Below, one piece after another: positions 25,219-36,491 of a stretch of 64,000 bases of DNA. This stretch comes from JAMXLG01 sp963765935 (GTDB lineage: Bacteria > Vulcanimicrobiota > Vulcanimicrobiia > Vulcanimicrobiales > Vulcanimicrobiaceae), in the NCBI GenBank assembly GCA_963765935.1, contig CAVXXX010000001.1, positions 1,674,001-1,738,000 of the forward strand, given 5' to 3'. The position numbers and the translations under genes are program-made. The notes beneath the pieces are model-generated. The model worked only from the letters and a program-made list of their open reading frames with translations. It searched no databases and had not been told where the DNA came from. The stretch's first letter is position 1, and every line of letters starts with the position of its first letter.

Positions 25219-28200
25219 ATGAAGCTCGCACCACTCACTCGCGCACTTGGCGTGCTGCTTGCTATTGTCATGTCCGTGACCCCGCTTGCAGCCCTCGCTG
25301 CGACGACCGGGTCCTTGAGCGGAACGGTGGTCGATACGCAGTCGCGGGCGCCGATTGCCGGCGCGCTCGTGACGATCGCCAGTCCGTCCCAGGTCGAGCA
25401 TGCAACGACCGATGCGTCCGGGCACTACACCTTTATCTCGCTCGGACCGGATACGTATACGCTCAGTGCCGAACGCGATGGCTACGACACGCAAGCGATC
25501 GCCGGCGTCGTTGTTTTTGCGGGACAGAGTCAGACGATTCCGTTGGCGCTGCAGAAGAGTCTGAAGACCATCGCCAACGTCACGGCGCGTTCGCCGCTCA
25601 GCGTCGTTCGTCCGGGAACCGGAACCGACGTATACTCCGTTGGCCCGCAGCTGACGCAAGCCGTGGCGCCGCTCGGCGGCGGCGGCGCATTGAACACCGC
25701 GTATTCGGCGATCGCGTCCATGCCCGGCGCGTACGTTCCGCCCAATCAAGTTGGCGTGAATCAAACCGTGTACATTCGGGGCGGTTACTACGATCAAATC
25801 GGATACGAATACGACGGGATTCCGGTGAACCGGTCGTTCGATAACTATCCGAGCAGCGGTTTGAGTACCCTCGGGCAACAAGAGCTGCAGATCTTCACCG
25901 GCGGCGGCGAAGCTGATGCAAATGCGACGGGCCTCGCCGGTTTCATCAATCAAATCACCAAGAGCGGCACATATCCCGGATACGGAACACTCGGCGGGGG
26001 TATCGGCGCGCCGACGTTCTACCACGACCTCAGTGTTGAAACGGGCGGTTCAACGCCGGACCGCCGCTTCTCGTACTACGTTGGGTTGAGCGGCAGCAAT
26101 CAAGATTTCCGCTACTTCGATCAGTTCAACGGCGCGAGCCTTACCGACACGATTCCGTACGGCTATTGGCCTTCGCACGTGACCTCGCTCACGTTGGCGT
26201 TTTGGCCGGCGGTCTACCCATCATGCAACAACGACGGTACGTACACCAATCCGGCAGTGACGAACAATCCGAGTCTTTATGAAGATCCGGGTTGCTTCGG
26301 AACGTATAACGCGAATTATGGACAGCCGTCGACGGTATTCAATCGCGAAGTCGTCGCGAACTTCCATTACGGCATTCCGCACAAGAACGACGGCGGGCGC
26401 GACGACATCCAAACCCTCTTTCTCTCATCGGCAAACTTCACGCAGTATTATTCGAGCGTGAGCGATGCGGGTGGATTAGGCGTTGGTCTCGCTCAGGTCG
26501 TTCCGAACACGTGGGCCGACGCGTACACGTATCCGTCCGGCACGCCGTTTCTCGCACCGGCCTCAACGGCACCAATCGCGTACATGTATCCGGGATCTCC
26601 CGAGGGGCGTTGCGCGAACGTGACGGGCGTTCCGAACGCATGTCCCTCCGACTCGAGCGGCAACCAAATTCCGTCCGTCATCCCCAACGATTACCGCGAC
26701 GGCAAATGGGACACTGCTTCGATCGTCAAGCTGCAGTACCAACACAACATGGGAACCAATGCGTACGCGCGTCTCTTTGGCTATACGTTTTACTCCTACA
26801 CCAATATTGCGACCGCCAATGGCTACGGCGACAACGTCTCGTACGGCGTTTCCAACTATCAGTATGAGATCGGCGCACACACGAGCGGCTTACAGTTCGA
26901 ATTCGCGGATCAGATTTCCAACAAGCACCTCTTGAGCGGCATGGCAGCCTATACGCAATCCACTACGCTACGCTACTTCAATCACAACTACCTGAACAGC
27001 AGCGATCAGCAGACGAGCAATTTCACGAACGGCAAGCAGTGTTTTGCGACGACGAGTGGCCCGGGAGTCGATCCCAACTCGAATTACACACCGGGCGAAC
27101 CAGCTCCGTGCAACGATCCGATTTCGCAGGGCACGTTCACGTCACCCTACGGCAAGCTTCACGGGACAGAACCCGTGCACGGACGGGGAAGTCCCTGCAA
27201 GCGCGACGGCGTGTCGTAGCGGTGCTTCGATGGAGTTGACGTTCCTCGGCAATCAAGCCGACTACAACGCCGTTACGCCGCGTATTACGAGCGCATCACT
27301 CAGCGATCAATGGCGGCCCACCGACCAGTGGAACGTCAATGTGAGCGCGCGCTTCGAAAACGACAGCTACGATCTTGCGAACACCAATAGCCCGGGCGCG
27401 AACTTCTGGTTCGCCGCCGCGCAGAAAGAATTTTGCGTCAACCCGGTTACCCGCCAGCCGGTGTTTGTCCCGCAACCTCCGCAAAGCCTTCGACTAGCAA
27501 CGCCGTATGTGACGTTCAGTTGTCCCGTCGATCATTCACTTGGGACGCCGATTCAGACGGTGCATCCTGATGGAACCGACGGCATTCTGCTCACGAACAA
27601 TTATCCGTCGATCTATTCGCAGTCATATGTCGAGCCGCGCATATCCGCGACCTACACGGTCAACCCGGACACGGTATTGCGCTTCTCGGCGGGCCGCTAT
27701 GCTCAACAGCCGCAGAATTACGAAATCCAATACAACACGCTGGAACCGAATCTCGCGCAGACGCTTCTCGGATTCATCCCCTTTGGCTTTAGCTCACCGC
27801 TTCATGAGGCCCAAGCGCAGTTCTCGAACAACTACGACGTCTCGTACGAACACCACTTCAAAGGCACCGACACGTCGATCAAAATCACGCCGTACTACCG
27901 ATGGGGGACGCAGCAACTCTACGAAACGGTGAATCTGCCGAGTCTCAACGTCTCGCCATCGTTCAATGCCGGAACGCTTCGCGTCGACGGCATTGAGCTC
28001 GAGCTTGCGAAGGGTGATTTCGCCAAGAATGGTTTTGCCGGCGTGCTTTCGTACACGTACACCAACGGAGCCGAAAAATGGGACAACTATCCCAATAGCA
28101 CGATCGGCCCGGTCGATCAGTACAACGAGGACATCCAGGCGTACAATGCGCTAACTAAAGCCGGTGGCGGCGCGATGTGCTACGCAAATAGTGCCGACGG

Positions 28201-28954
28201 CACTCCGGACCCGACATGTGCTTCTACGTCGATTCGCAACCCGTACTACGCCACGTCGCCGCAGCCGCTACTCGATCCACATGGATGGTATCAGCCCGGC
28301 CTCGATTTCCCGTATATTTCCCCGAACACGTTCTCGTTGACGCTGAATTATCGCCACAATCGCTTTGATGTCGCGACGGCAATGGAGTTGCAAGAGGGAA
28401 CCACGTACGGAACACCGTCGGACGTGATCGGTATCGATCCGCGGAGTTGCAGCGGGAATCAAAGTAGCGACGGCATCACGACCGGTGACCCGCTCAAGGC
28501 AGACTATACATCGTGTGAATTTGCGCAAACGCCGAACGGCACGAATCCGGGCTACCTATACATTCCGAATCCGCAAACCGGCACGTTCGCGTCGTTCGGT
28601 CAATATCGGCAGCCGTGGCAGTTCAATCTTGGTCTGCAGATGTCGTATGATTTCACGCCGCGGATTCAAGGTCGCGTGATGCTGACGAGCTTGGTCAACA
28701 CGTGCTTCGGCGGCTCCAAGACGCCGTGGAGCACGGCGTACCCGGCGAGCGGAAACACGTGCGGCTACGTTTCGAACACGTTCTACAACGGCGGCGGATT
28801 CTACAACGGCACCGGTCCTAACGATATCGTTGCGAACGGCGTTCCGGAGAACAAGTACTTCAGTCAATCGTACGTTCCGTCATACGGCGACACGAGCTCC
28901 TTTAACTATCCGCTGGCGTTGAACGCGTACTTCCAACTCAGCGTCAAGTTGTAG
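25219..28954 (+). pseudogene. TonB-dependent receptor-like outer membrane protein, interrupted by one +1 shift
   Basis: The product has a signal peptide (to about residue 27), a carboxypeptidase-regulatory-like beta domain (LSGTVVDTQSRAPIAGALVTI, about 30-115), a plug domain (VYIRGGYYDQIGYEYDGIPV) and a long C-terminal beta-barrel. I chose ATG 25219, directly after GGAGGAG. The first frame ends at 27219 with an unnatural tail. The barrel continues in another frame (from about 27160: TGQNPCTDGEVP, then ASMELTFLGNQADYN) to the stop at 28954. A single skipped base near 27145-27165 joins them. The barrel is rich in Asn, Tyr and Gly. An S9 peptidase follows at once, which suggests peptide uptake and breakdown. 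Confidence 0.84.
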
Positions 28955-28957
28955 CGA

Positions 28958-30897
28958 TTGATCGCGCTCGCTTTGGCCGCCCTCTTCTCGATCGATGCGA
29001 TGAATCGCATGATCGACGTGTCGGGGGCGGCCATTTCATCCGGACGGAAAGTACATCGCGTACCTCGCGTCGCACAACGAACTCGACCGTAATCTTGAGG
29101 TAGACGTTCTGCACGTCGTCGACGTCGCGACGCGAGCCGATACTGCACTTTCGTTCAAGCACGAGTCGTATTCGAATCTCGTGTGGTCGCGCGATGACCG
29201 GCTCGCGTACATTGCGGACGATAAGGCTTCGGATCTCTCGCAAGTGTACGTTACCGATCCGGAAGGCAAGCACGAGACAGAGTTAACGAGCGGAACCACC
29301 GACGTTTCGCAAGCGACGTGGTCTCCGGACGGCACGATGATTGCGTTCGTCCGAGCGGAGTCCGTCCCGAAGAAGTCCGGCGCGGCGATCTATGAAGATG
29401 CGTTCGAAGTTGCGGACAATGATTATCTCGCAACGAAAGCGGCGCCAGCCATCACATCTGTGGACCGTCACGATGAGCGGAGCGGAGAAGCGTTTGACGT
29501 CGGGAACGTGGAGTATTCGCGCCGACGCGCCACCGTCGTGGTCGCCGGACGGGCGCTCCATCGTATATCCGCGATCGCCGGACGGAATCGATGCGGATAA
29601 CGATCTGTCGTACTTGCAACGCGTCGACGTCGCCAGCGGTCAAACGGCGCGGCTTGTCGCTGCACGTGACGTCAACCAGAGTGCACCGCTTTATGATCCA
29701 TCGGGGCAGTTCGTCGCGTACCAATATCCACAGAGCGGGAACATCACCGCGCAATATGACGTGATGCTGGTTCCCGCGTCCGGAGGTGCGGCGCGCAACG
29801 CCGCCGCCGCGCTCGATCGAGATGTCGAAGACTTCGCGTGGGTTGACGCATCGACGCTCCTGTTGCGACTTTACGACCACACCCGCGCGCGCCTCGTGCT
29901 GGAATCACGCGACGGAAGAACGCGCAACGTGCCGATGGGTGACGTCGCGGATGCTTCCATCACGCCGCAATCCGCATCGCGAGATGGCGCAATCGCTTTC
30001 ACGGGATCGACGCCAACGCATCCCAGCGAGTTGTACTACCTGCCGCCAAAGGCAGCCGCGCCCGTGCAACTCACGCACTGGAACGATGCCGTTGCTGGTT
30101 TAACGCTGGCGAAGCAGACGGAGATCACCTATCGTAACGGCCGGTTCACGGAGTACGCGGTCCTGACATATCCGCCGAATTACGATCCTCATCGGCGCTA
30201 TCCGATGGTATTGCGCGTGCATGGAGGGCCGCAACTCACGTCGCTCGTGGCGTTCGAGCCGTGGTATCAACTCGCGGCTGCACGCGGCTACATCGTGCTC
30301 GCGCCGAACTATCGCGGTTCGAGCGATGCCGGTAACGCGTTCGAAAGCTCGATTCTCGCCGATGCGAGCACCGGCCCGGGGACGGACATCATGGCGGCGA
30401 TCGATGCCGTCAAACGCATGAACATCATCGACGACAACCGCATCGGAATCTCGGGATGGTCGTACGGCGGCCAGATGACGACGTGGATGATCGGCCACTA
30501 CAATATTTTTAAAGTCGCTGTTGCAGGCGCACCGGTTACCGACTTAGTGGTGGACTATGCGACCGCCGACGACGTTTTGGACGACCGCGGCTTCTTTGGT
30601 TTTTCTCCGAACGATCCCGGCAAGCTCGCGATCTATCGACGAGAATCACCGATTACGTACGCCGCGAATATTCATACGCCGACGCTGCTCATGTCGAACG
30701 TCTACGACGTGCGCGTGCCGGCCGTCGAGAATTACGAACTCTTTCGAGCGCTACGCGATCGCGGCGTGCCGGTGAAGTTCTACGTGTATCCGACTACGGG
30801 CCATCTTCCGAAGGGACCCGTGCGCTACGCCGACGCGTATCGTCGCTGGCTGGATTGGTTTGATGCGTACTTGCATCCCACGCTGCCGCGATCGTGA
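28958..30897 (+). pseudogene. S9-family prolyl oligopeptidase-like serine peptidase, interrupted by two +1 shifts
   Basis: The sequence encodes an N-terminal beta-propeller and a C-terminal alpha/beta-hydrolase peptidase. Catalytic features are GISGWSYGGQM (Ser), NVYDVRVPAVENYE (Asp) and TTGHLPKG (His). The full chain needs three frames. From TTG 28958 (LIALALAALFSIDAMNRMIDVSGAAIS) one base is skipped near 29039 (TCATCCGG) to reach PDGKYIAYLASHNELD. A second is skipped near 29445, between DNDYLATKAAP and PSHLWTVTMSG. The intact peptidase domain lies in the last frame. The first hydrophobic residues could be a signal peptide. It begins 3 bases after the TonB receptor stop. Confidence 0.83.
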
Positions 30898-30899
30898 TA

Positions 30900-31418
30900 T
30901 CACGGTTTCGAGAGTAGATCGGCCTTGCCGGTCGCAACATCGACCGGAAATGAGACGTGCTCTTGGACGACGAGCCACTTCCCGTTGATCTTCCGGTAAA
31001 CGTCGGTCGTGCGGACAACAAGCCGGACTTTCGCTCCATCTTTCTTGGTGAAGAGTGTGTCCTCAATGCGCCTGCTATAAGCAATCGGACCTTCTACCGT
31101 AATGTTCGTGTCCGAGATCGTATCTTTGACGGGTCCCGGAAAGAACGCGAAGAGAGCCTCCCAATCTTTTTTGTACGCATTCCGGTTCGGGTAATCACGA
31201 GGCGGGACTGCGTCAAAAACAAATACGTCGGGCGCATAGTTCGCCACGATTGCATTGACATCGCGCGCCTCGAATGCCTTGCGGTACTGTTCCATCTGCG
31301 CTTGGATTGCGGCTTTATCGTCTGCAGATGTCGCCGGCAATGCGGTAGCCGGGAAGAACGCTTGAACGGTCAGTGCGGCGCACGCGGCGATAAATATCCA
31401 CCTCGTCCGGGCATTCAT
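30900..31418 (-). CDS. Secreted SnoaL/NTF2-like protein
   Basis: A 172-residue protein with a signal peptide (RWIFIAACAALTVQAFFPATALPA) and an NTF2/SnoaL-type (DUF4440-like) domain: QYRKAFEARDVNAIVANYAPDVFVFD and late TTDVYRKINGKWLVVQEH. Such domains are small binding pockets or enzymes, and no specific ligand can be read here. I chose ATG 31418 because GGAGG lies just upstream, inside a possible longer start at 31430. It is convergent with the S9 peptidase gene. Confidence 0.78.
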   Translation of the reverse strand: MNARTRWIFIAACAALTVQAFFPATALPATSADDKAAIQAQMEQYRKAFEARDVNAIVANYAPDVFVFDAVPPRDYPNRNAYKKDWEALFAFFPGPVKDTISDTNITVEGPIAYSRRIEDTLFTKKDGAKVRLVVRTTDVYRKINGKWLVVQEHVSFPVDVATGKADLLSKP

Positions 31419-31457
31419 CGATACCTCCATCTCGGCAACGTCATCGTGCCGATTACA

Positions 31458-32333
31458 TTACTGTACTCGCTTCTGCGGATAGCGTCGATGGACGTAGATC
31501 CAGAGCAGTGCAATCGCCGGGTACATCAGGAAACTGGCTTCCGTTCCCAATACGCCGCCGGTGAGCCATGCAGGACCCTGAAACGTAACGTCGAGGAGGC
31601 GGCCGACGGGAATTTGCGAGCCGTTCGGCGTGCCGATGATGAAGAGTTGCATGTAATCAAACGCGATGTGGAAGCCGACTGCAAACCAGAGCGTACCGCT
31701 GCGGAGCACGGAGTACGACATCAAGAGGCTCAAGCTCACGAGCGTAATGACGTCCCAAATATTTTCGCCTTGCTTGAAGAAGTAATGATCCGACGCGAAG
31801 GCGAGAGCGACGACGGTTGCGCCGGGCCAGAATCCCAGTGCTTTCCACATCGTCTGTAAGAAGTACGAGCGATACCAAAACTCTTCCGCGACACCGACGC
31901 AAATGTTTGCGAGAAGCCACGCAATTGCGGAGGCCAGCAGCGGCATTCCCACCGTTGCGAGACCGTGGATTTGCATTCCGCCGAAGGCGAGCATTCCGAG
32001 TGCGACAACCCCCGCCAAAACGACGCCTGCAGCGAAGCCTTCCCATGTGTTGCGTCCGAACGCGCGATCGACAGGAAGTCCATAACTGTCGATGCGGCGT
32101 CCTTCGTACGCAGCAAACGCAGCCGTCAAAATCAATGCAACGATGAAGTTCTGGATTTCACTGAACGCAGTAGCGGCGGGACTGAGATCCGGTTTAATGT
32201 GCAATGCTTGCGCGAGTGGAGCCGTCGCCGCGGTGAGCAGCGGGAAAATCGCGTAGGTGCCGATGACGAAGTAAATGACGCCGCACCACAGCGGACGCAG
32301 CCTGCCCTCGGAGACGAATGCTTGCGCGATCAT
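31458..32333 (-). CDS. CPBP-family intramembrane metalloprotease
   Basis: A 291-residue membrane protein with about eight hydrophobic segments. The CPBP (CAAX-protease and bacteriocin-processing) motifs are present: EEFWYRS (EExxxR) at about 165-171, FASDHYF and GFHIAFDY supplying histidines. In bacteria these proteases process or confer immunity to peptides, or regulate membrane proteins. The substrate here is unknown. No bacteriocin gene is adjacent. Confidence 0.87.
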   Translation of the reverse strand: MIAQAFVSEGRLRPLWCGVIYFVIGTYAIFPLLTAATAPLAQALHIKPDLSPAATAFSEIQNFIVALILTAAFAAYEGRRIDSYGLPVDRAFGRNTWEGFAAGVVLAGVVALGMLAFGGMQIHGLATVGMPLLASAIAWLLANICVGVAEEFWYRSYFLQTMWKALGFWPGATVVALAFASDHYFFKQGENIWDVITLVSLSLLMSYSVLRSGTLWFAVGFHIAFDYMQLFIIGTPNGSQIPVGRLLDVTFQGPAWLTGGVLGTEASFLMYPAIALLWIYVHRRYPQKRVQ

Positions 32334-32390
32334 GGGCTACATCGTAGCGGCCGCCGCATCAAAAAGACTTCAAGTTTCGCTCAGCCCGTT

Positions 32391-32416
32391 GCCCTTCGAC
32401 AAGCTCAGGGTGACAC
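32391..32416 (+). repeat. Dispersed repeat copy 6
   Basis: An exact copy of the common form, in the gap between the CPBP protease gene and the small acidic protein gene. It is followed by a short direct echo of TGACACGG (32411, 32421, 32439), as if the repeat edge had been duplicated. Confidence 0.9.
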
Positions 32417-32462
32417 GGCATGACACGGGTGTCACGCTTGACACGGGTGGACCGAGCGAAGT

Positions 32463-32678
32463 TTACACGATGTCGTCGGCGTCGGCGTGATGCTCGTCGG
32501 CTTGATCCTCGTTCTCGAATCCCTCGTCGACGTCGCCGTAGACGACTTGATCCTCGATCTCCTCGCCCCGCGTGTGCGTCTCGGTTTGACGGCCCATTGA
32601 TTCCGCTTCGCGTGGACTCAGCGGTGGAATGTCGTCGGCTTCGGTATGCAGCTCTTCCGGGCGTTCTCGCTTACTCAT
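32463..32678 (-). CDS. Small highly acidic protein of unknown function
   Basis: A 71-residue protein, strongly acidic and His-containing (DVDEGFENEDQADEHHADADDIV at the end). No domain was recognised and it is probably disordered. Its ATG overlaps the stop of glcF by four bases, so it may be translated with the glycolate oxidase operon. It could also be metal-binding, but nothing proves it. Confidence 0.6.
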   Translation of the reverse strand: MSKRERPEELHTEADDIPPLSPREAESMGRQTETHTRGEEIEDQVVYGDVDEGFENEDQADEHHADADDIV

Positions 32679-33901
32679 GACGCCAGTATAGCGCCGGAAA
32701 TGGCTTCGTCCAGAATCTCGACTGGATGAACCATCCGAAGCTCGATGCCGCGCTCGCGGAGCAACGATTGCATCTGCAGCGTGCAACCGGGGTTCGCGCT
32801 GGCAACTGTCTTTACGCCGGTTGAAAGGACGTTCTCGACTTTGCGTAAGCCGATTTCCCGTGCGCTTTCCGGTTCGAACAGATTGTAGGTGCCGGCGCTG
32901 CCGCAGCACTGATCTCCCTGTGGAATTTCGACGAGCGTGAGGCCGGGGATCGTCGAGAGCAGTGCACGCGGTTCATCGCGAATGCGCTGCGCATGCGCAA
33001 GATGGCATGGATCGTGATACGCGATGCGTTCGTCACGCGCGGCGCGTGGCGCGCGCGGTTCCAGTGATGCAAGATATTCGGTGATGTCGCGTACCTTGGC
33101 ACTGAACGCAGCCGCGCGACCCACCCATGCGGGATCGTCTTCGAGTAACGTCCCGTAGTCTTTGAGTGCCGAGCCGCATCCCGCCGCATTCACGACGATC
33201 GCGTCGAGGTTTTGCTCGTCGAACGACGCGATCGTTGCACGCGCAAACATCCGCGCTTCGTCGAGACGGCCGGAATGCAACGAGAGCGCGCCACAGCAGC
33301 CGGCCTGCGGCGGAATCACCACGTCGCATCCCTCCGCCGTGAGCACTCGAATCGTTGCTGCATTGACTTCGGGGAAGAAGACACGCTGCACGCATCCGGC
33401 GATCAATCCAACGCGCGCGCGTCGTTCACCCTGCGCAGCATATGTTGGCGCGAGCGGCGCTGATGCGGCCCGGACGTCCACCGAACGCAACAACGAACCG
33501 CCAGGCACGAAGCGGCGCAGCGGCGTGCGAGCGATGAGGTTCAGCATCGGCGCGATCACGCGCATGCGGCGTGGATAAGGAAACAACAGGAAGACCAGGG
33601 AGCGGAAGATCCGCTGCAAGAGCGGACGCCGGTACTGGGTCTCGACCATCCCGCGTGTCGTTTCGATCAATGCGTCGTACTTCACGCCGGACGGACACGC
33701 GGGCATGCAAGCCATGCATCCGAGACATCGGTCGAAATGTGGGACGACCTGTGCGTCGAGCGCAAGCGAACCTTCGACGACGCCGCGCATCAAATCGATG
33801 CGGCCGCGCGGCGAATCGGCTTCGTTACCCCACGATTGATACGTCGGACACGCCTGCAAGCAGAACCCGCAATGCACGCAGTCCGAAATGAGATCGATCA
33901 C
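32675..33901 (-). CDS. glcF: Glycolate oxidase iron-sulfur subunit
   Basis: A 408-residue GlcF-type subunit that passes electrons from the flavin subunits to the respiratory chain. Two 4Fe-4S motifs are seen at the N-terminus (CVHCGFCLQACPTY and CLGCMACMPACPSGVKY), followed by two CCG domains (AGCCGALSLHSG and DQCCGSAGTYN). The start is GTG 33901, preceded by GGAGG, and overlaps the glcE stop by one base. Confidence 0.92.
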   Translation of the reverse strand: MIDLISDCVHCGFCLQACPTYQSWGNEADSPRGRIDLMRGVVEGSLALDAQVVPHFDRCLGCMACMPACPSGVKYDALIETTRGMVETQYRRPLLQRIFRSLVFLLFPYPRRMRVIAPMLNLIARTPLRRFVPGGSLLRSVDVRAASAPLAPTYAAQGERRARVGLIAGCVQRVFFPEVNAATIRVLTAEGCDVVIPPQAGCCGALSLHSGRLDEARMFARATIASFDEQNLDAIVVNAAGCGSALKDYGTLLEDDPAWVGRAAAFSAKVRDITEYLASLEPRAPRAARDERIAYHDPCHLAHAQRIRDEPRALLSTIPGLTLVEIPQGDQCCGSAGTYNLFEPESAREIGLRKVENVLSTGVKTVASANPGCTLQMQSLLRERGIELRMVHPVEILDEAISGAILAS

Positions 33902-35028
33902 TAGAGTCCTCCGACGAATGCGCCCGGGTGCAAACGGCGCTCGGGATCGAAACGCGCCTTGAGTTCGCGCATCAACGGAAACGACGCCGGCGGCGTTCCC
34001 CACGGATCGATTGCGTTGCGAATCTCCGGCGTTGCGGACGTTAAGACTAGTGTCCCTCCGAGCTCCTCTACCAATGTGCGCGCCGCGGCTAACGCGGCAA
34101 TCACGCGCGGCGTATCTTCGACGTCACCTCCGATGAAGAAACTCCCTACGGCAGGATAGGCAACGACTTGTGGTTCCTTCGCCAGCGTTTCGAAGAGCGG
34201 CACAATCACGCGAAGATGAATCACTTCGAAATGCGACGGCATACCGGAAATCTTGACGCGAAGCGCGCCTTCGGTTCGCGCGCTCTCTTGAATGATATCC
34301 GTATCCACCGGCGTTGCACCGCCGAGACGCGCGGCTTGCGCGGAGACGCCGTCGGCGAAACCTTCGAAGCGGACGTAATGTTCGTAAAACAATCCGTCGT
34401 ACGTTGCAAACGATGCGGCGGGCTCGAGTTGCAACTCGACGATGCGTTTGGTCAGAGCGCGAACCTCGCCCGCGGAGCACCCTTCGAATATGACCGTTCG
34501 CTCTGCTTGCGGTAACGGGTGCAACCGGAACGTAACCGATGCAATTGCCGCAAGCGTTCCATGCGAACCGATCATCAATTTCGGTACGTCGAATCCCGCG
34601 ACGTTTTTCACCACTTTGCCGCCGCCGCGCGCTACCACGCCGTCGGCGCGAACGATCGTCATGCCGATGACCAGGTCTTTCGCCGTTCCAAAACGCGTTC
34701 GTAGCGAGCCATAGGCGTTTGCAGCGATTGCGCCACCGACGGTCGTCGTCTCCGGCTCCGGAGGGTCGAGCGCGAGACGCTGGTTACGTCCGCGTAGCGC
34801 GGCCTGCAGTTCCACAATCGGTGTGCCGGCGAGCACCTCGACCACCTGATCCGATGGCGCGTAGTCGACGATCCCGTGCATCTGTGCGGTGGAGACCAGC
34901 TCGTCGACTGGTTTGGCGTACGGAACATCGAGCGGCCGCATTGCGCCGGTGAGGGCAAGCGTGCGGCGTTCGTGCGCGAGGGCCGTCATCACACCGGAGA
35001 GTTCGTCAATGGATGACGGCGCGTGCAT
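33901..35028 (-). CDS. glcE: Glycolate oxidase FAD-binding subunit GlcE
   Basis: A 375-residue FAD-binding subunit of glycolate oxidase. The PCMH FAD domain is visible: DQVVEVLAGTPIVELQ, LALDPPEPETTTVGGAIAANAYGSLRTRFGTAKDLVIGM and GGGKVVKNVAGFDVPKLMIGSHGTL. I chose ATG 35028, which overlaps the glcD stop (TGATG). It works in one complex with GlcD and GlcF. Confidence 0.92.
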   Translation of the reverse strand: MHAPSSIDELSGVMTALAHERRTLALTGAMRPLDVPYAKPVDELVSTAQMHGIVDYAPSDQVVEVLAGTPIVELQAALRGRNQRLALDPPEPETTTVGGAIAANAYGSLRTRFGTAKDLVIGMTIVRADGVVARGGGKVVKNVAGFDVPKLMIGSHGTLAAIASVTFRLHPLPQAERTVIFEGCSAGEVRALTKRIVELQLEPAASFATYDGLFYEHYVRFEGFADGVSAQAARLGGATPVDTDIIQESARTEGALRVKISGMPSHFEVIHLRVIVPLFETLAKEPQVVAYPAVGSFFIGGDVEDTPRVIAALAAARTLVEELGGTLVLTSATPEIRNAIDPWGTPPASFPLMRELKARFDPERRLHPGAFVGGL

Positions 35029-36418
35029 CAATGCGCTCCCGCCCGATCGCCGCAGAGGCGCGGCGACGGAAAGACCTTCGTGGGATTGAACGTCTGCGTC
35101 GCATCGAACGCGCAGCGGACCAAGTGCATCATCTCGAGATCGGGTTCGCCGAACATCTCCCCCATATACGCGGATTTGTCGGCGCCGACGCCATGTTCGC
35201 CGGTAATCGAACCGCCGTGACGCAAACAAATGCGAAGAATTTCCGCTGCTACTTCCTCGGCGCGGTGCGCTTCATCGGCCGTGCGTGCATCGTAGAGGAC
35301 GAGCGGATGCAAGTTTCCGTCGCCCGCGTGAAATACGTTTGCCACGCGGAATCCGGACTCGCGCGACAGGTCTCCAATTTCGCGCAAAACCGTCGCGATA
35401 TCCGAGCGCGGAATGACGCCGTCTTGAACGTAGTAATTCGGACTGATGCGTCCCATCGCGGCGAACGCGCCTTTGCGCCCGGTCCACATCAATTGACGTT
35501 CACGCTCATCGTGCGGACGCCGAATCTCAATCGCACCGGCTTGCTCGAGAATCGCATTTGCGGCATCGGCGCTTTCGGCAACTTCTTCGGAGATGCCGTC
35601 GACGTCCATCAACAACGCCGCACCGGCCTCTAACGACCAATCGACGTGCGTCGCTGCGACGATTGCTTCAATCGCGAGCTTATCCATCATCTCGATTGCC
35701 GCCGGAACGATGCCCGCCGCAATAATGTGCGATACGGCTTCACCGGCTTCGTCGGTCGATGGAAATGTCGCGAAGATCGTACGCGTTGCTTGCGGCTGCC
35801 GCAAGAAAGCGAACCGTAACCTCCGTCACAATTCCGAGTAAACCTTCGCTGCCGACGACGGCACTGATTAAGTCGTATCCGAGCGGATCGGGCGAATCGC
35901 CGCCGATCGTCACGATCTCTCCGCTCGCAAGCACCATCGTCAGCGCGAGCACGTGATTGATCGTGAATCCATATTTTAGGCAGTGCGCGCCGCCCGAATT
36001 TTCCGCCACGTTGCCGCCGATCGAGCAAACGCTTTGCGAACTCGGGTCGGGAGCATAGTAGTACCCGTGGGGCGCAAGATACCGGCTGAGGTCGAGATTG
36101 ATGACGCCGGGCTGAACGCGCATGCGATGATTCTCGAAATCGACGTCGAGAATGGAGCGCATCCGCGAGGTGCCGATAACGACGGCGCCTTCGATCGGAA
36201 GCGCGCCGCCGGAGAGACCCGTGCCGGATCCGCGCGGAACAATTGCCATTTTGAGATTGCGGGCGCGTTTCACGCACGCGGCGACTTCTTCCGAGGTCGC
36301 CGGAAGCACGACGGCCGCCGGCCGAACCCGCGTGCCGGTCAGCCCGTCGCATTCGTAGACGCGCAAGGCCGGCCGCATCCACGATGCAGTTCTCGCGTCC
36401 CACGATATCGGCAAACAT
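35028..36418 (-). pseudogene. glcD: Glycolate oxidase subunit GlcD (FAD-linked oxidase), interrupted by two +1 shifts
   Basis: The catalytic FAD subunit that oxidises glycolate (or D-lactate) to glyoxylate (or pyruvate). Conserved parts are LRVYECDGLTGTRVRP, VPRGSGTGLSGGALP, GNVAENSGGAHCLKYG and the C-terminal NVFHAGDGNLHPLVLYD and GGSITGEHGVGADK. From ATG 36418 (MFADIVGREN) one base must be skipped in GGCCGGCC near 36370, and another near 35803 (VTVRFL to RQPQATRTIF). The long middle and C-terminal frames are otherwise intact. Either a disrupted gene or indels in the assembly. The operon is divergent from the permease gene. Confidence 0.87.
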
Positions 36419-36491
36419 GGCTGTAGCTTCGCGATTTACGCGGGATTTCCAGGCGGCGATGGGTATCTTGCTAGTACTGGAGGGCTACCGC
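36419..36491. promoter_or_regulatory. Divergent region between glcDEF and the permease gene
   Basis: This short gap should carry both promoters. I see no clear -10/-35 pair. A GGAGGG ribosome-binding site (36478-36483) precedes the permease GTG. ATG codons on the two strands overlap at 36416-36419, which argues against the longer permease start. Confidence 0.35.
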
